The notes below the pieces were generated by a model. The model worked only from the letters and a program-made list of their open reading frames with translations, did not search any database and was not told where the DNA came from. This document shows positions 17,741 through 26,755 of a DNA stretch of 61,692 nt, piece after piece. Within the stretch, counting starts at the first letter, position 1. Every line of letters starts with the position of its first letter. A program made the translations under genes and the position numbers. Origin of the DNA: an uncultured Prevotellaceae bacterium (GTDB lineage Bacteria; Bacteroidota; Bacteroidia; Bacteroidales; Bacteroidaceae); assembly GCA_947166655.1 (NCBI GenBank), contig CAMVFC010000002.1:1-61692 (forward strand), given 5' to 3'.

Positions 17741-18563
17741 TCTTGTATTCACCTAAGATTTTCAATTCAGAAGTCAGGGGGCGTATGGCGTCGATACCCT
17801 GCGAGTAGCGTGTGTAGTCAGTGAACTGCACGTCGACGTAGAACAGGTATTCCCATTCTCGCCCGATGATGGGCAGCGATTGTATCTTCGTGAGGTTCAG
17901 CTTGTAGAACGAGAGCACGCTGAGCACCTGCGAGAGCGACCCCTCTTCGTGGGGCAGCGAGAAGACGATGCTCGCCTTGTCTGTCGTGAGTATATTTCTT
18001 AATAGGTTCGCGCGTGAGGGGTTGGCGAAAATCAGGAAGCGTGTGAAGTTGTGTTTGTTTGTCTCGATGCCCTCTTCCAGAATCTTCATCCCGTAGATGG
18101 GCGCGGCGAACTTCGAGCAGATGGCCGCATGTCCGCGCTGTTGCTGTCGGCTGATGTCGGCTGCTGCGCCTGCGGTGTCCTCGGTCTCCACGACCTTCAG
18201 CTGCGGGTGGCGGCTGAGGAAGTCGCGGCACTGCATCAGCGCCACGGGGTGTGAGTTCACCTCGGTGATGTCGTCCCACGTGTCTTCGGGCAGACACATG
18301 ATCGAGTGCGAGATGCGCAGCTTGTGCTCGCCCACGATGGTCACCGGCGCATCGCGCAGCAACTCGTAGTTGTGCAGCAGCGAACCCGCGATGGTGTTCT
18401 CGATGGCCGCCATGCCGATGACGGTGGGGTCCTGGCGCAGTGCATCGAACACCTGCTCGAAGGTCGAGCAGCACAGCAGCTCGATCTCCTCGTCGTGGAA
18501 GAACTGGTGGGCGGCGATGTCGTGGTAGCTGCCCTCGATGCCTTGTATGGCGATACGTTTCAT
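17721..18563 (-). CDS. pheA: Prephenate dehydratase with ACT domain
   Basis: 280 residues. The dehydratase domain occupies about residues 1-180 and holds GIEGSYHD at the start, GMAAIENTIAGSL and the conserved TRF motif (residues 174-176, in HNFTRFLIF). The regulatory ACT domain follows (about 198-275; ASIVFSLPHEEGSLSQVL), so feedback inhibition by phenylalanine is likely. It converts prephenate to phenylpyruvate. It is the first structural gene after the leader peptide and attenuator at 18614-18775. Confidence 0.93.
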   Translation of the reverse strand: MKRIAIQGIEGSYHDIAAHQFFHDEEIELLCCSTFEQVFDALRQDPTVIGMAAIENTIAGSLLHNYELLRDAPVTIVGEHKLRISHSIMCLPEDTWDDITEVNSHPVALMQCRDFLSRHPQLKVVETEDTAGAAADISRQQQRGHAAICSKFAAPIYGMKILEEGIETNKHNFTRFLIFANPSRANLLRNILTTDKASIVFSLPHEEGSLSQVLSVLSFYKLNLTKIQSLPIIGREWEYLFYVDVQFTDYTRYSQGIDAIRPLTSELKILGEYKNGKECI

Positions 18564-18613
18564 AGAGCTAATCTTTTGCCTTTGGTCTTTAATCTTTGGG
18601 CTTCTCTTCTAAC

Positions 18614-18643
18614 AAAAATCCCGCTCCTTTTGGGGAAGCGGGC
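18614..18643 (-). terminator. Attenuator terminator of the Phe/Tyr operon
   Basis: Read on the minus strand, CCCGCTTCC pairs with GGAGCGGG around the loop CCAAAA, followed at once by ATTTTTGTT. It lies 50 bases before pheA, within the leader. Its 5' arm (18635-18642) is fully complementary to 18707-18714 further upstream, which gives a competing antiterminator. Confidence 0.85.
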
Positions 18644-18714
18644 TTGTTGATTATCGAGGTCCTGATTTTTTGATGTTTCAGTCATGAAGTTATTCACATG
18701 CACCTTCCCGCTTC
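18635..18714 (-). promoter_or_regulatory. Antiterminator pairing of the Phe/Tyr attenuator
   Basis: The eight bases GAAGCGGG (minus strand, 18707-18714) overlap the stop codon of the leader peptide and can pair with CCCGCTTC (18635-18642), the 5' arm of the terminator. A ribosome stalled at the Tyr/Phe codons leaves the first arm free, so the antiterminator forms; a ribosome that reaches the stop codon covers it, so the terminator forms. Confidence 0.75.
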
Positions 18715-18775
18715 ACCTTTGCTGGGTAAAGTAAAAGTAATAGTAGGAATAAAAGTAAGCGCCTGTGTGCTGCAT
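18713..18775 (-). CDS. Leader peptide rich in tyrosine and phenylalanine
   Basis: A 20-residue ORF starting 20 bases after the predicted transcription start. The sequence is MQHTGA, then YFYSYYYFYF, then TQQR. Nine of ten consecutive codons are Tyr (six) or Phe (three). This is the pattern of attenuator leader peptides such as those of the enteric phe and his operons. Its stop codon overlaps the antiterminator arm. The downstream genes make Phe and Tyr, which fits the codon content. Confidence 0.88.
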   Translation of the reverse strand: MQHTGAYFYSYYYFYFTQQR

Positions 18776-18801
18776 AATTCTATTTGCTTTGTTTTGCGCT
18801 G

Positions 18802-18833
18802 CAAAAGTAACGCTTTTCCACGGAACTGCCAAG
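18802..18833 (-). promoter_or_regulatory. Promoter of the Phe/Tyr operon
   Basis: Minus-strand CTTG (18830-18833), 20 bases, then TACTTTTG (18802-18809). The start would fall near 18795, leaving about 20 bases before the leader peptide ATG. Confidence 0.7.
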
Positions 18834-19060
18834 TTTTTCGTCAATTATTTACTTGCCCTCGGCTATTTTGCTGCAGAATGACTGTCCCGCCCTTGATGCC
18901 TTCGCCCCTCGCCGCGCCGTGACTTCCATTCCTCTCCGCCGCCGCTGCCGTCCTTCAAGCCCCGTGTTCCCGCCCCTCGTCGCCCTCCTCTTGTCCCCGC
19001 TCGCCTGACGGTTTTGCCCGGCACATGAGGCCTTGCAGGGCGAATCTCCTAAGGGTGGGG
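18834..19060. other. GC-rich intergenic stretch without a gene
   Basis: This stretch lies between the divergent Phe/Tyr operon promoter and the HU-like gene. It is rich in C-runs and GCC/CCG triplets, and no credible ORF, hairpin with a T-run or promoter was seen in it. The triple palindrome at 19061 follows. Confidence 0.5.
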
Positions 19061-19130
19061 TTTGTTCCATCACGATGGAACGATGGTTCCATCACGATGG
19101 AATGATGGTTCCATCACGATGGAACAAACT
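19061..19130. repeat. 70-base triple palindrome element, copy 1
   Basis: Three 18-base palindromes of the form GTTCCATCACGATGGAAC (19065-19082, 19087-19104 with one change, 19109-19126) are separated by the four-base spacer GATG, giving a 22-base period. The outer ends GTTTG and CAAAC make the whole element a near palindrome. A second copy, closer to its reverse complement, lies at 33147-33216. Confidence 0.85.
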
Positions 19131-19158
19131 CCAAGCTTGGCCTTTTCTGCTGTTTCTT

Positions 19159-19189
19159 TTTGCCGTGTCGGGTAAAATCGCTATCTTTG
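19159..19189 (+). promoter_or_regulatory. Promoter of the HU-like gene
   Basis: TTTG (19159-19162), 19 bases, then TATCTTTG (19182-19189), a full match to the Bacteroidetes consensus. The start near 19196 leaves a 5' leader of about 120 bases. Confidence 0.75.
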
Positions 19190-19316
19190 CGTCGCGAAAC
19201 AGACATGCCTGTCCGTCGAAACAGACGGCCCTGCGGCCTGAGCCTCGCGGTCTCGTCTGCCTGAGCGGGCGGCATCGTCGCTTTCCGACATTCACACTTT
19301 AACCCCTATACGCCCT

Positions 19317-19940
19317 ATGAAAATCCGATTCACCATTTCCAAGCGCGGCTTGCTGGCATCAGAAGCCGACGCTCACGACCTGAAAAACCTGCTTCCGCGC
19401 CTGGATCAAGGCACCACGATCGATGCCGTAGAGTTCTACAAAGAAAAGCCTTGGGGCTCCGTACTGAAGCACGGCGACCTGGCGCACGCCTTGACAGAGT
19501 TGCGCCGCATCATTGTGCACGAGATGGAAAAAGGCAATGCCGTGCAGCTGCCCGGCATCGGAACCTTCCGTCTGAGCCTGAAGGGAGACATCGAAGTGCA
19601 GGACAACGTCTATCGTGGCCGCAACGTGCACGTGGACGACATCCTCTTCCAGCCCGACCGCGACCTGCGCGACGAGGTGCGTACGTTTGCCGTCGACCAG
19701 GTGCCCTACGGCACACTCTTAGACGTCCGGGAAGCCAACGTGGACGAGCGCCTGACGGCCCTCTTTGCCGAGCACGACACCATTACCCACAAGGACGTCG
19801 CCTATGCCTTCGAACTCACCATGTCGCACCACCGCATCTCCTCGCTTCTGAAGCGTCTCACCTCCGAGGGACGCCTGCTTCGCGAGGGCGAGGGCTCGCA
19901 GACGCGCTACCGTGCGGCCGAAGGGCAGTTCGGAAGATGA
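19317..19940 (+). CDS. HU-like DNA-binding protein with C-terminal winged-helix-like domain
   Basis: 207 residues. Residues about 1-120 resemble the HU/IHF-related domain found in many Bacteroidetes proteins: an N-terminal strand (IRFTISKR), a helix, then GNAVQLPGIGTFRLSLKG, the turn that leads into the DNA-binding arm. Residues about 130-200 look like a winged helix (LFAEHDTITHKDVAYAFELTMSHHRISSLLKRLTSEGRLLREG). Most members of this group stop after the HU part, so the extra domain suggests a sequence-specific or regulatory nucleoid protein. Its targets cannot be read from the sequence. A clear promoter lies at 19159. Confidence 0.75.
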   Translation: MKIRFTISKRGLLASEADAHDLKNLLPRLDQGTTIDAVEFYKEKPWGSVLKHGDLAHALTELRRIIVHEMEKGNAVQLPGIGTFRLSLKGDIEVQDNVYRGRNVHVDDILFQPDRDLRDEVRTFAVDQVPYGTLLDVREANVDERLTALFAEHDTITHKDVAYAFELTMSHHRISSLLKRLTSEGRLLREGEGSQTRYRAAEGQFGR

Positions 19941-20002
19941 AGCTCCTCTGCTGCGAAGAAACCTCATCATCCTTTAATTCCTATCATTCTCTCAACAACA
20001 AT

Positions 20003-20896
20003 ATGCAGAAACATTCTTTGAAGGACTGGGTGCTGGCCACCCGTCCGTGGTCCTTTCCCGCTTCGTCGATGCCCGTTCTGGTGACCCTTGTCTGGCTGTG
20101 GAGTGCAGGTTACGAGGTGCAGTGGTGGTTCGGCGTGTGGGCTTTGGTAAACATTGTCTTCGTACACGCTGCCGGCAACGTGTGGAGTGACATTGCTGAC
20201 TACCGCAGCGGCGTGGACGCCAACGACACCTACGGCGTGCGCTCGCTGGTGGACAGGCAGTTCACGCCCCAGGAGTTCCAACGCCTGTCGCTGGGCCTGA
20301 ACCTCGTGGCTGTGCTCATGGGCCTGGGCCTGGTGGCCCTGACCGGTGTCACCCTCCTCTACATCGGCATGGCCGGCATCCTGCTCTCGCTGTGCTATCC
20401 GCGCCTGAAGTACGCCGCACTGGGCGACCTCGTCATTATCCTGTGCTACGCTTTCCTGCCCATGGTGGGTACGTCGTTCATCGCCTCGGGCGCCATCCGC
20501 TGGGAGGTGCTCTGGCTGGCCGTGCCCGTGGGCAGCATCACCGTGGCCATTCTTCATGTGAACAACACGCGCGACATCGAGACCGACCGTCGAGCCGACA
20601 TCCATACGCTGGCGATGCTCACGGGCCGACCCTTTGCCGCCTACGTCTATGTCTTCGAGGTGCTGATGCCCTACGCATGGATGGTAGCTCTCGTCCTGAC
20701 TGGCTTCACGCCCTGGACGGCGCTCCTGGCTGTCCTCTCGCTGCCCGTGGCCTTGAAGAACGCCCGCACCATGTTGGCCTACCGGCAGCAGGGCCTCGCC
20801 GCCATCGCACGCCTCGACGAGGGCACGGCACAGCTGCAGTTGCTCTTCAGCCTGCTGCTCACGGCAGGACTGGCACTGTCCTTGCTGCTGCATTGA
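20003..20896 (+). CDS. menA: 1,4-dihydroxy-2-naphthoate prenyltransferase-like UbiA protein
   Basis: 297 residues, an integral membrane UbiA-family prenyltransferase with eight or nine hydrophobic segments. The two metal-diphosphate motifs are present: NVWSDIADYRSGVDANDT and NNTRDIETDRRADIHTLA. This pattern fits MenA, which attaches the polyprenyl tail to 1,4-dihydroxy-2-naphthoate in menaquinone synthesis, the main quinone pathway in this phylum. The frame is open far upstream, but those codons lie inside the HU-like gene in another frame; the ATG at 20003 is the first after that gene. It is probably co-transcribed with the HU-like gene, 62 bases upstream. Confidence 0.85.
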   Translation: MQKHSLKDWVLATRPWSFPASSMPVLVTLVWLWSAGYEVQWWFGVWALVNIVFVHAAGNVWSDIADYRSGVDANDTYGVRSLVDRQFTPQEFQRLSLGLNLVAVLMGLGLVALTGVTLLYIGMAGILLSLCYPRLKYAALGDLVIILCYAFLPMVGTSFIASGAIRWEVLWLAVPVGSITVAILHVNNTRDIETDRRADIHTLAMLTGRPFAAYVYVFEVLMPYAWMVALVLTGFTPWTALLAVLSLPVALKNARTMLAYRQQGLAAIARLDEGTAQLQLLFSLLLTAGLALSLLLH

Positions 20897-20933
20897 CAAC
20901 CTGCATAGCTTCTTATTCCTTTTGAAAAAAGCC

Positions 20934-21572
20934 ATGGACAGTTCTCAAACCAACGCTTCGCCGATGCGTCTCGTCTTCGCCCTCTTCACGGCAGCCGTCC
21001 TCTGGTTCGTGATGTTCTCCGCGTGGACGGCCCCTCACCTGAATTTCTGGTGGGCGATGACGGCCAGTGCCCTCGTGCTGACGGCGCTGGCACTGACGTC
21101 TCCTGAGTGGCGCCGCCCCGCCGTGCGCCTGCCCCACGATGTGCTGCTCGGTGTGCTCATCGCGGCAGCCCTGTGGATGGCCTTCTGGGTGGGCGACAAA
21201 CTCTCGCAGTGGCTTTTCGACTTCGCCCGCCCGCAGGTGGACCTCATCTACAGCATGAAGAGCGGACAGCCATCGTGGCTCTTGGGCTTGCTGCTGCTCT
21301 TCATCATCGGTCCCGCCGAGGAACTCTTCTGGCGTGGCTACGTGCAGCGCACCCTTGCCTGCCGCTGGTCGCCCAACGCGGCTTTCGTCGTGACGACCCT
21401 CGTCTACGCCCTCGTGCATCTGCCCTCGATGAACTTCATGCTCATCATGGCGGCCCTCGTCTGCGGCATCGCCTGGGGAGGCCTCTATCGCCTCTTCCCC
21501 GAGCGCCTCGCCGCCATCATCCTCAGCCACGCCCTCTGGGACGCTGCCGCCTTCGTCTGGCTGCCGCTCTGA
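20934..21572 (+). CDS. CPBP-family intramembrane metalloprotease
   Basis: About 212 residues with six or seven hydrophobic segments. It carries the CPBP (Abi, CAAX protease-like) motifs: PAEELFWRGYVQ with the EExxxR glutamates, the second motif around ALVHLPSMN with the conserved His, and SHALWDAAAFVW near the end with another His. Members cleave proteins or peptides in the membrane; some confer bacteriocin immunity. I prefer the ATG at 20934 over a TTG at 20922. It lies 37 bases after menA and is probably part of that unit. Confidence 0.82.
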   Translation: MDSSQTNASPMRLVFALFTAAVLWFVMFSAWTAPHLNFWWAMTASALVLTALALTSPEWRRPAVRLPHDVLLGVLIAAALWMAFWVGDKLSQWLFDFARPQVDLIYSMKSGQPSWLLGLLLLFIIGPAEELFWRGYVQRTLACRWSPNAAFVVTTLVYALVHLPSMNFMLIMAALVCGIAWGGLYRLFPERLAAIILSHALWDAAAFVWLPL

Positions 21573-21720
21573 GACGCGCCGCAGCACTTTGCAACCGAGT
21601 TGCACCGAATTTGTAGTACCTTTGCAGCGGAAAAGGGAAGGAGAGGGGGCGTTGCAGCTCCCCGACTCCTTGACTTCTTAACTTCATCACTGATTCACTT
21701 CCGAATTCTGCTACAAAGTT

Positions 21721-23229
21721 ATGCTACTACACTGGATTGAAAGCTACTGGGACGCCCTCGTCCTGATGATGGCCGAGATGGCCCCCTACCTGATGCTGGG
21801 CTTCTTCATCGCGGGCCTGCTGCGGGTGTTTGTGCCGCGCACTCTCTATTCGAAACATCTGGCTCCACGCAACATGAAGAGCGTGGTGAAGGCCGCCGCC
21901 ATCGGTGTGCCGTTGCCGCTGTGCTCCTGCGGCGTCATTCCGACGACCGTAGGCCTGCGCAAGGAAGGTGCCAGCCACGGCGCCTGCACCAGCTTCCTCA
22001 TCGCTACGCCGCAGACGGGCGTCGATAGCATCGCGGCCACCTACTCGCTGATGGGCTTGCCCTTCGCCATCGTGCGCCCCTTGGCCGCCTTGTTCACGGC
22101 GATGTTCGGCGGGTGGCTGGTGAACCGCTATGCCCGCGAGGACGAAATGCTGTCGGCTGCCGCTGCACAGACGGGCATGCACGACCATGACGGATGCGGC
22201 TGCGGGCACGAGCATGGGCAGGACCATGGCGAACACCATGGGCACGGCGACGAATGCCATGGGCACGACGGCGAGGAGGACCATGGACACGGCGGGCATT
22301 GTGGCTGCGGACACGATGATTGCGGCTGCGGACACAATGATTGTGGCTGCGGGCACGAGCATGGGACGGGCTTCCTCGGGAAAATGAAGGAAGCGCTGGA
22401 CTACGCTTTTGTCGATATGATGCAGGATGTGGGTAAATGGCTGGTCGTCGGTCTGCTGATAGCTGCATTGATTACGGTGGCAGTGCCCAACGAATGGCTG
22501 GCCGCACTGCACGACTACAAGTTGCTGAACATGCTCATCGTGTTGGCCGTCGCCATTCCTATGTATGTCTGTGCTACGGGGTCGATACCCATCGCCGTCT
22601 CGCTGATGGCCAAGGGCCTGACGCCTGGGGCAGCCCTCGTCCTGCTGATGGCAGGGCCTGCGGTGAACTCGGCTTCTATCCTGGTGATCGGTAAGATCTT
22701 CGGGCGTCGAACACTCGCACTGTATATCACGGCTATCGTCATCGGAGCCATCCTTTTCGGTCTCGGCATCGACTATCTGCTGCCGCAGGAATGGTTTGCC
22801 GTGCAGGGAGGCTTTGCCGGTGCTGCCTCGCATTGCGCATCGTGCCTCACGCCCATGGACTGGCTGTGGGTTGCGCTGCTGGTCGTCCTGCTGCTGAATG
22901 CCTTTTGGCAGCAGCATCGCGGTCATGGACACCATCATGGCCACGGCGGGGAGGTGGCCCATGGCGAGCGTCACGGGCACAACAGTGAACACAGCGAGCA
23001 CAGCACGCACGAAGGACACGACGGGCATGAGGACGTGGCGGTGTACCGCATTGGCGGCATGAGCTGCAATCACTGCAAGGCCAACGTGGAGCGTGCCATA
23101 CGTGGCGTGGCGGGCGTCACGGACGTGTATGTGGATCTCGCTGCCGGAACGGCTACCGTCACCGGACAGCATAGCTCTGCAGCGCTGATCGAACAGGTGG
23201 AGGGCTATGGATACGAGGTGCAGCAGTGA
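21721..23229 (+). CDS. Heavy-metal permease (SO_0444-like) with His/Cys-rich loop and HMA domain
   Basis: 502 residues. Two blocks of four to five membrane helices (about 1-140 and 225-385) belong to the DUF318/ArsP-like permease family, with PLPLCSCGVIPTTVGLRKEG carrying the conserved CxCG, and later ATGSIPIAVSLMAKG. Between them is a loop (about 155-220) extremely rich in His, Cys, Gly and Asp with repeated GCGH units. The C-terminus (about 438-502) is a heavy-metal-associated domain with GGMSCNHCKANVERAI. It probably exports Cu or Zn. A TACCTTTG -7 element lies at 21617-21624 and a strong terminator follows at 23285. It is transcribed alone. Confidence 0.85.
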   Translation: MLLHWIESYWDALVLMMAEMAPYLMLGFFIAGLLRVFVPRTLYSKHLAPRNMKSVVKAAAIGVPLPLCSCGVIPTTVGLRKEGASHGACTSFLIATPQTGVDSIAATYSLMGLPFAIVRPLAALFTAMFGGWLVNRYAREDEMLSAAAAQTGMHDHDGCGCGHEHGQDHGEHHGHGDECHGHDGEEDHGHGGHCGCGHDDCGCGHNDCGCGHEHGTGFLGKMKEALDYAFVDMMQDVGKWLVVGLLIAALITVAVPNEWLAALHDYKLLNMLIVLAVAIPMYVCATGSIPIAVSLMAKGLTPGAALVLLMAGPAVNSASILVIGKIFGRRTLALYITAIVIGAILFGLGIDYLLPQEWFAVQGGFAGAASHCASCLTPMDWLWVALLVVLLLNAFWQQHRGHGHHHGHGGEVAHGERHGHNSEHSEHSTHEGHDGHEDVAVYRIGGMSCNHCKANVERAIRGVAGVTDVYVDLAAGTATVTGQHSSAALIEQVEGYGYEVQQ

Positions 23230-23284
23230 ACGGAGTTAGGCCGCAGGATGCGGCAAGCCGGGATGCTGCAGGAAGCAATAAACA

Positions 23285-23325
23285 ACAAGAAATGCCGTAC
23301 GGAACAACCGTACGGCATTTCTTGT
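23285..23325. terminator. Bidirectional terminator between permease gene and trpS
   Basis: An 18-base-pair inverted repeat (AAGAAATGCCGTACGG and its complement around AACAA, with an outer AC/GT) lies between the converging genes. Each side ends in a short T-rich tail. A second, smaller hairpin (GTATGG, five bases, CCATAC) follows at 23371-23387 and has a related core (TACGGCA). Confidence 0.8.
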
Positions 23326-23463
23326 CTGGCCCCGAACGTGAGGGGGCGGCGGTATTACTGGCGGCATACTGTATGGGGAAACCATACGGCACACTGTTCC
23401 TGCAACAGATAAGGAAGGCTGACGCCGATAGCCTTGATCTTGTTCTGATGAACAGACGAGAGG

Positions 23464-24564
<1,101 letters not shown>

Positions 24565-26349
24565 TTATTTGAATAGTTTGTCAATGGTTTCCTGTGGCAG
24601 GATGGCAACGATGGTGTGGCCGTCGGGCGTGTGATTGGGGTCGGAGGTAGCAAACAGCTGGTCCGAGAGATCCTGCATCTCGAAGGGCGAGAGCACTTGT
24701 CCCGTGGGGATGGCAGCAGCACGTGCCAAGGCCAGCGCGAGGCGCCCCTTGATCTGCTCGGCGGGCAGGCGTTCGCTGGTGGTGCCGGCAGCAAGCAGAT
24801 CGAGTAGGAGATGTTGAGGGTCGACCCCCTCGATCCCGGCCGGTAACGCAGCTACAGCTACGCTGCCCGTGCCGAGGTCGTTGACTTCGAGTCCCAGCTG
24901 CAGCAACTGCGGCTGCAGGGTCTCGAGCGTGAGCGTGTCGGCGGCAGGCAGTTGAAGAATCTCGGGGAAGAGAAGACGCTGTGACGGCAGCGGCGCATCG
25001 GCCATCTGTGCCAGATAACGGTCGTTGAGGATACGGATGTGAGCGCGGTGCTGGTCGATGAACATCAGTCCGCTCTCTGTAGGTTTGACGATGTACTGCC
25101 CGCGATATTGGAAATAGTCGGCACTCTGGTCGTCGAGGGGGAGCGTGAAAGTATCTGCCGGAGCAGGGATACGGTCCTCTGAAGGAGCAGGGTAGAGGCT
25201 CTCCCAGTTGGTGGGTGCCTTGGTGGGCTTGAAGGGGTTGAAGTCTGGGTCCACCTGCACGCGTGGCGGAGTCGGTTGTGGTGCCGTGGCCGTGACGTTC
25301 GGGTTGTAGACAGGAATATTTTCGGGTCGTCCCGTGACGTCGAAGTCGATGGTAGGGATGGCGTTGAAGCGTCCCAACGACTCGCGCAGGGCAGCCAGCA
25401 GGATTTGCCAGATGGCCTGCTCGTTCTCGAACTTTATCTCGGTCTTTGTGGGATGGATGTTGACATCAATCTCGGCAGGCGGAACGGTGAAGTAGAGGAA
25501 ATAAGGCACCTGTTCATCGGAGGGAATCAGCTGTGAAAACGCCTCCTGAACGGCACGATGGAAATAAGGATGGCGCATGTAGCGCTCGTTGACGAAGAAG
25601 AACTGTTGCAGGCCACGCCGACGTGCCGACTCGGGAGCACCCACGAAGCCATGGATGGTGACCATCGGTGTCTCGACGTCGACGTTGAGAAGACGGTCGG
25701 CCATGCGGTTGCCAAAGACGGCAGCGATGCGCTGCTTCAGCGAGGATGGCGTCAGATTGAACAGAGTGGCATCGTTGTGGGTGAAGGTGAAGGCGATGTC
25801 GGGGTGGGTGAGAACGATGCGTTCCAGCTCGTTGGTGATATTGGAAAGCTCGGTCTGGTTGCTCTTGAGAAACTTGCGGCGTGCCGGAACGTTGAAGAAG
25901 AGATTCTTCACAAGGAAGTTGGCGCCCACGGGACATGCCTCTGGTTCTTGCGACACCACCTTGGAACCTTCCAGCACCAAGTGGGTGCCCAACTCCTGTT
26001 CGGCCGTGCGTGTGAGCAGTTCGACCTGTGCGACAGCCGCGATGGAAGGTAGTGCCTCTCCACGAAAACCCATGGTGGTGAGGGTGAAGAGGTCGGCTGC
26101 CTGGCGTATCTTGCTGGTGGCGTGTCGCTCAAAGGCCAGTCGGGCGTCTGTCTCGCTCATGCCCTTCCCGTCGTCGACCACCTGCAGGCTGGTACGTCCG
26201 GCATCGACGGCGATGACGTCGATGTGGCGTGCACCGGCATCGACGGCATTCTCGACCAGTTCCTTGATGACGGAAGCAGGTCGCTGAATGACTTCGCCAG
26301 CTGCAATCTGGTTGGCCACGGAGTCGGGAAGAAGCTGAATGATGTCCAA
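24565..26349 (-). CDS. mutL: DNA mismatch repair protein MutL
   Basis: 594 residues. The N-terminal GHKL ATPase has ELVENAVDAGA, VVDDGKGM and TMGFRGEALPSIAAVAQVEL; the transducer domain holds HPTKTEIKFENEQ. A Pro-rich linker (about 345-400) leads to the C-terminal dimerisation domain. The segment that corresponds to the endonuclease motif DQHA(X)2E(X)4E reads DQHRAHIRILNDRY, so both glutamates appear to be missing, and nicking activity should not be assumed. It works with MutS in mismatch repair. Confidence 0.95.
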   Translation of the reverse strand: MDIIQLLPDSVANQIAAGEVIQRPASVIKELVENAVDAGARHIDVIAVDAGRTSLQVVDDGKGMSETDARLAFERHATSKIRQAADLFTLTTMGFRGEALPSIAAVAQVELLTRTAEQELGTHLVLEGSKVVSQEPEACPVGANFLVKNLFFNVPARRKFLKSNQTELSNITNELERIVLTHPDIAFTFTHNDATLFNLTPSSLKQRIAAVFGNRMADRLLNVDVETPMVTIHGFVGAPESARRRGLQQFFFVNERYMRHPYFHRAVQEAFSQLIPSDEQVPYFLYFTVPPAEIDVNIHPTKTEIKFENEQAIWQILLAALRESLGRFNAIPTIDFDVTGRPENIPVYNPNVTATAPQPTPPRVQVDPDFNPFKPTKAPTNWESLYPAPSEDRIPAPADTFTLPLDDQSADYFQYRGQYIVKPTESGLMFIDQHRAHIRILNDRYLAQMADAPLPSQRLLFPEILQLPAADTLTLETLQPQLLQLGLEVNDLGTGSVAVAALPAGIEGVDPQHLLLDLLAAGTTSERLPAEQIKGRLALALARAAAIPTGQVLSPFEMQDLSDQLFATSDPNHTPDGHTIVAILPQETIDKLFK

Positions 26350-26392
26350 GTTTGGTTTAGAACTTAAAGATGAGAGGCCTCGGGGGGGAATA

Positions 26393-26689
26393 CTAAAAAC
26401 TGAAGGATCCCGTGAGCAGATAGTGCCACAGGATAAGAAGCACGACGATGATTGCTATGGCGAGTCCCGGGTGGATGCGTCGGCGCTCTGGGTCGGCGTG
26501 CTTCAGGTTCTGGGCGAACTTGCCTCGATAGGACTCAATGTCGGGTTTGTACTCTACAGCCTCGCCGCGCTCTAACTGTTCTTCACGCTTTGCTTCGGCT
26601 ACGAGACGGTCCAGTTTGTCCTTGCGTTCGCTCGTGTAGATGTGAACACCACGGAAACGTCGTGGTTCGCGGGTTTTGAAGAGGGACAT
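26393..26689 (-). CDS. Small membrane protein, 98 residues
   Basis: A basic, soluble N-terminal part (residues 1-72, with RRFRGVHIYTSERKDKLDRL) is followed by one C-terminal membrane helix (about 74-92, LAIAIIVVLLILWHYLL). Family not recognised. Its place between the OstA-like gene and mutL suggests that it belongs to the same conserved Bacteroidales row, but its role is unknown. Confidence 0.65.
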   Translation of the reverse strand: MSLFKTREPRRFRGVHIYTSERKDKLDRLVAEAKREEQLERGEAVEYKPDIESYRGKFAQNLKHADPERRRIHPGLAIAIIVVLLILWHYLLTGSFSF

Positions 26690-26755
26690 GGCGATGTAGG
26701 AATGAAGGATGAAACGATGAATGATGAATAATGAAGGAATGAAGAGGAAATTTGT

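Noticed and set aside
19061..19130. Possible CRISPR array (regular repeats)
   Set aside because: The spacers are only four bases and nearly identical, there are only three units, and no cas gene is present.
21727..23172. A 481-residue minus-strand frame opposite the metal permease gene
   Set aside because: It is a shadow frame; the His-rich loop on the plus strand produces Met/Val-rich repeats on the other strand, and the permease and HMA motifs lie on plus.
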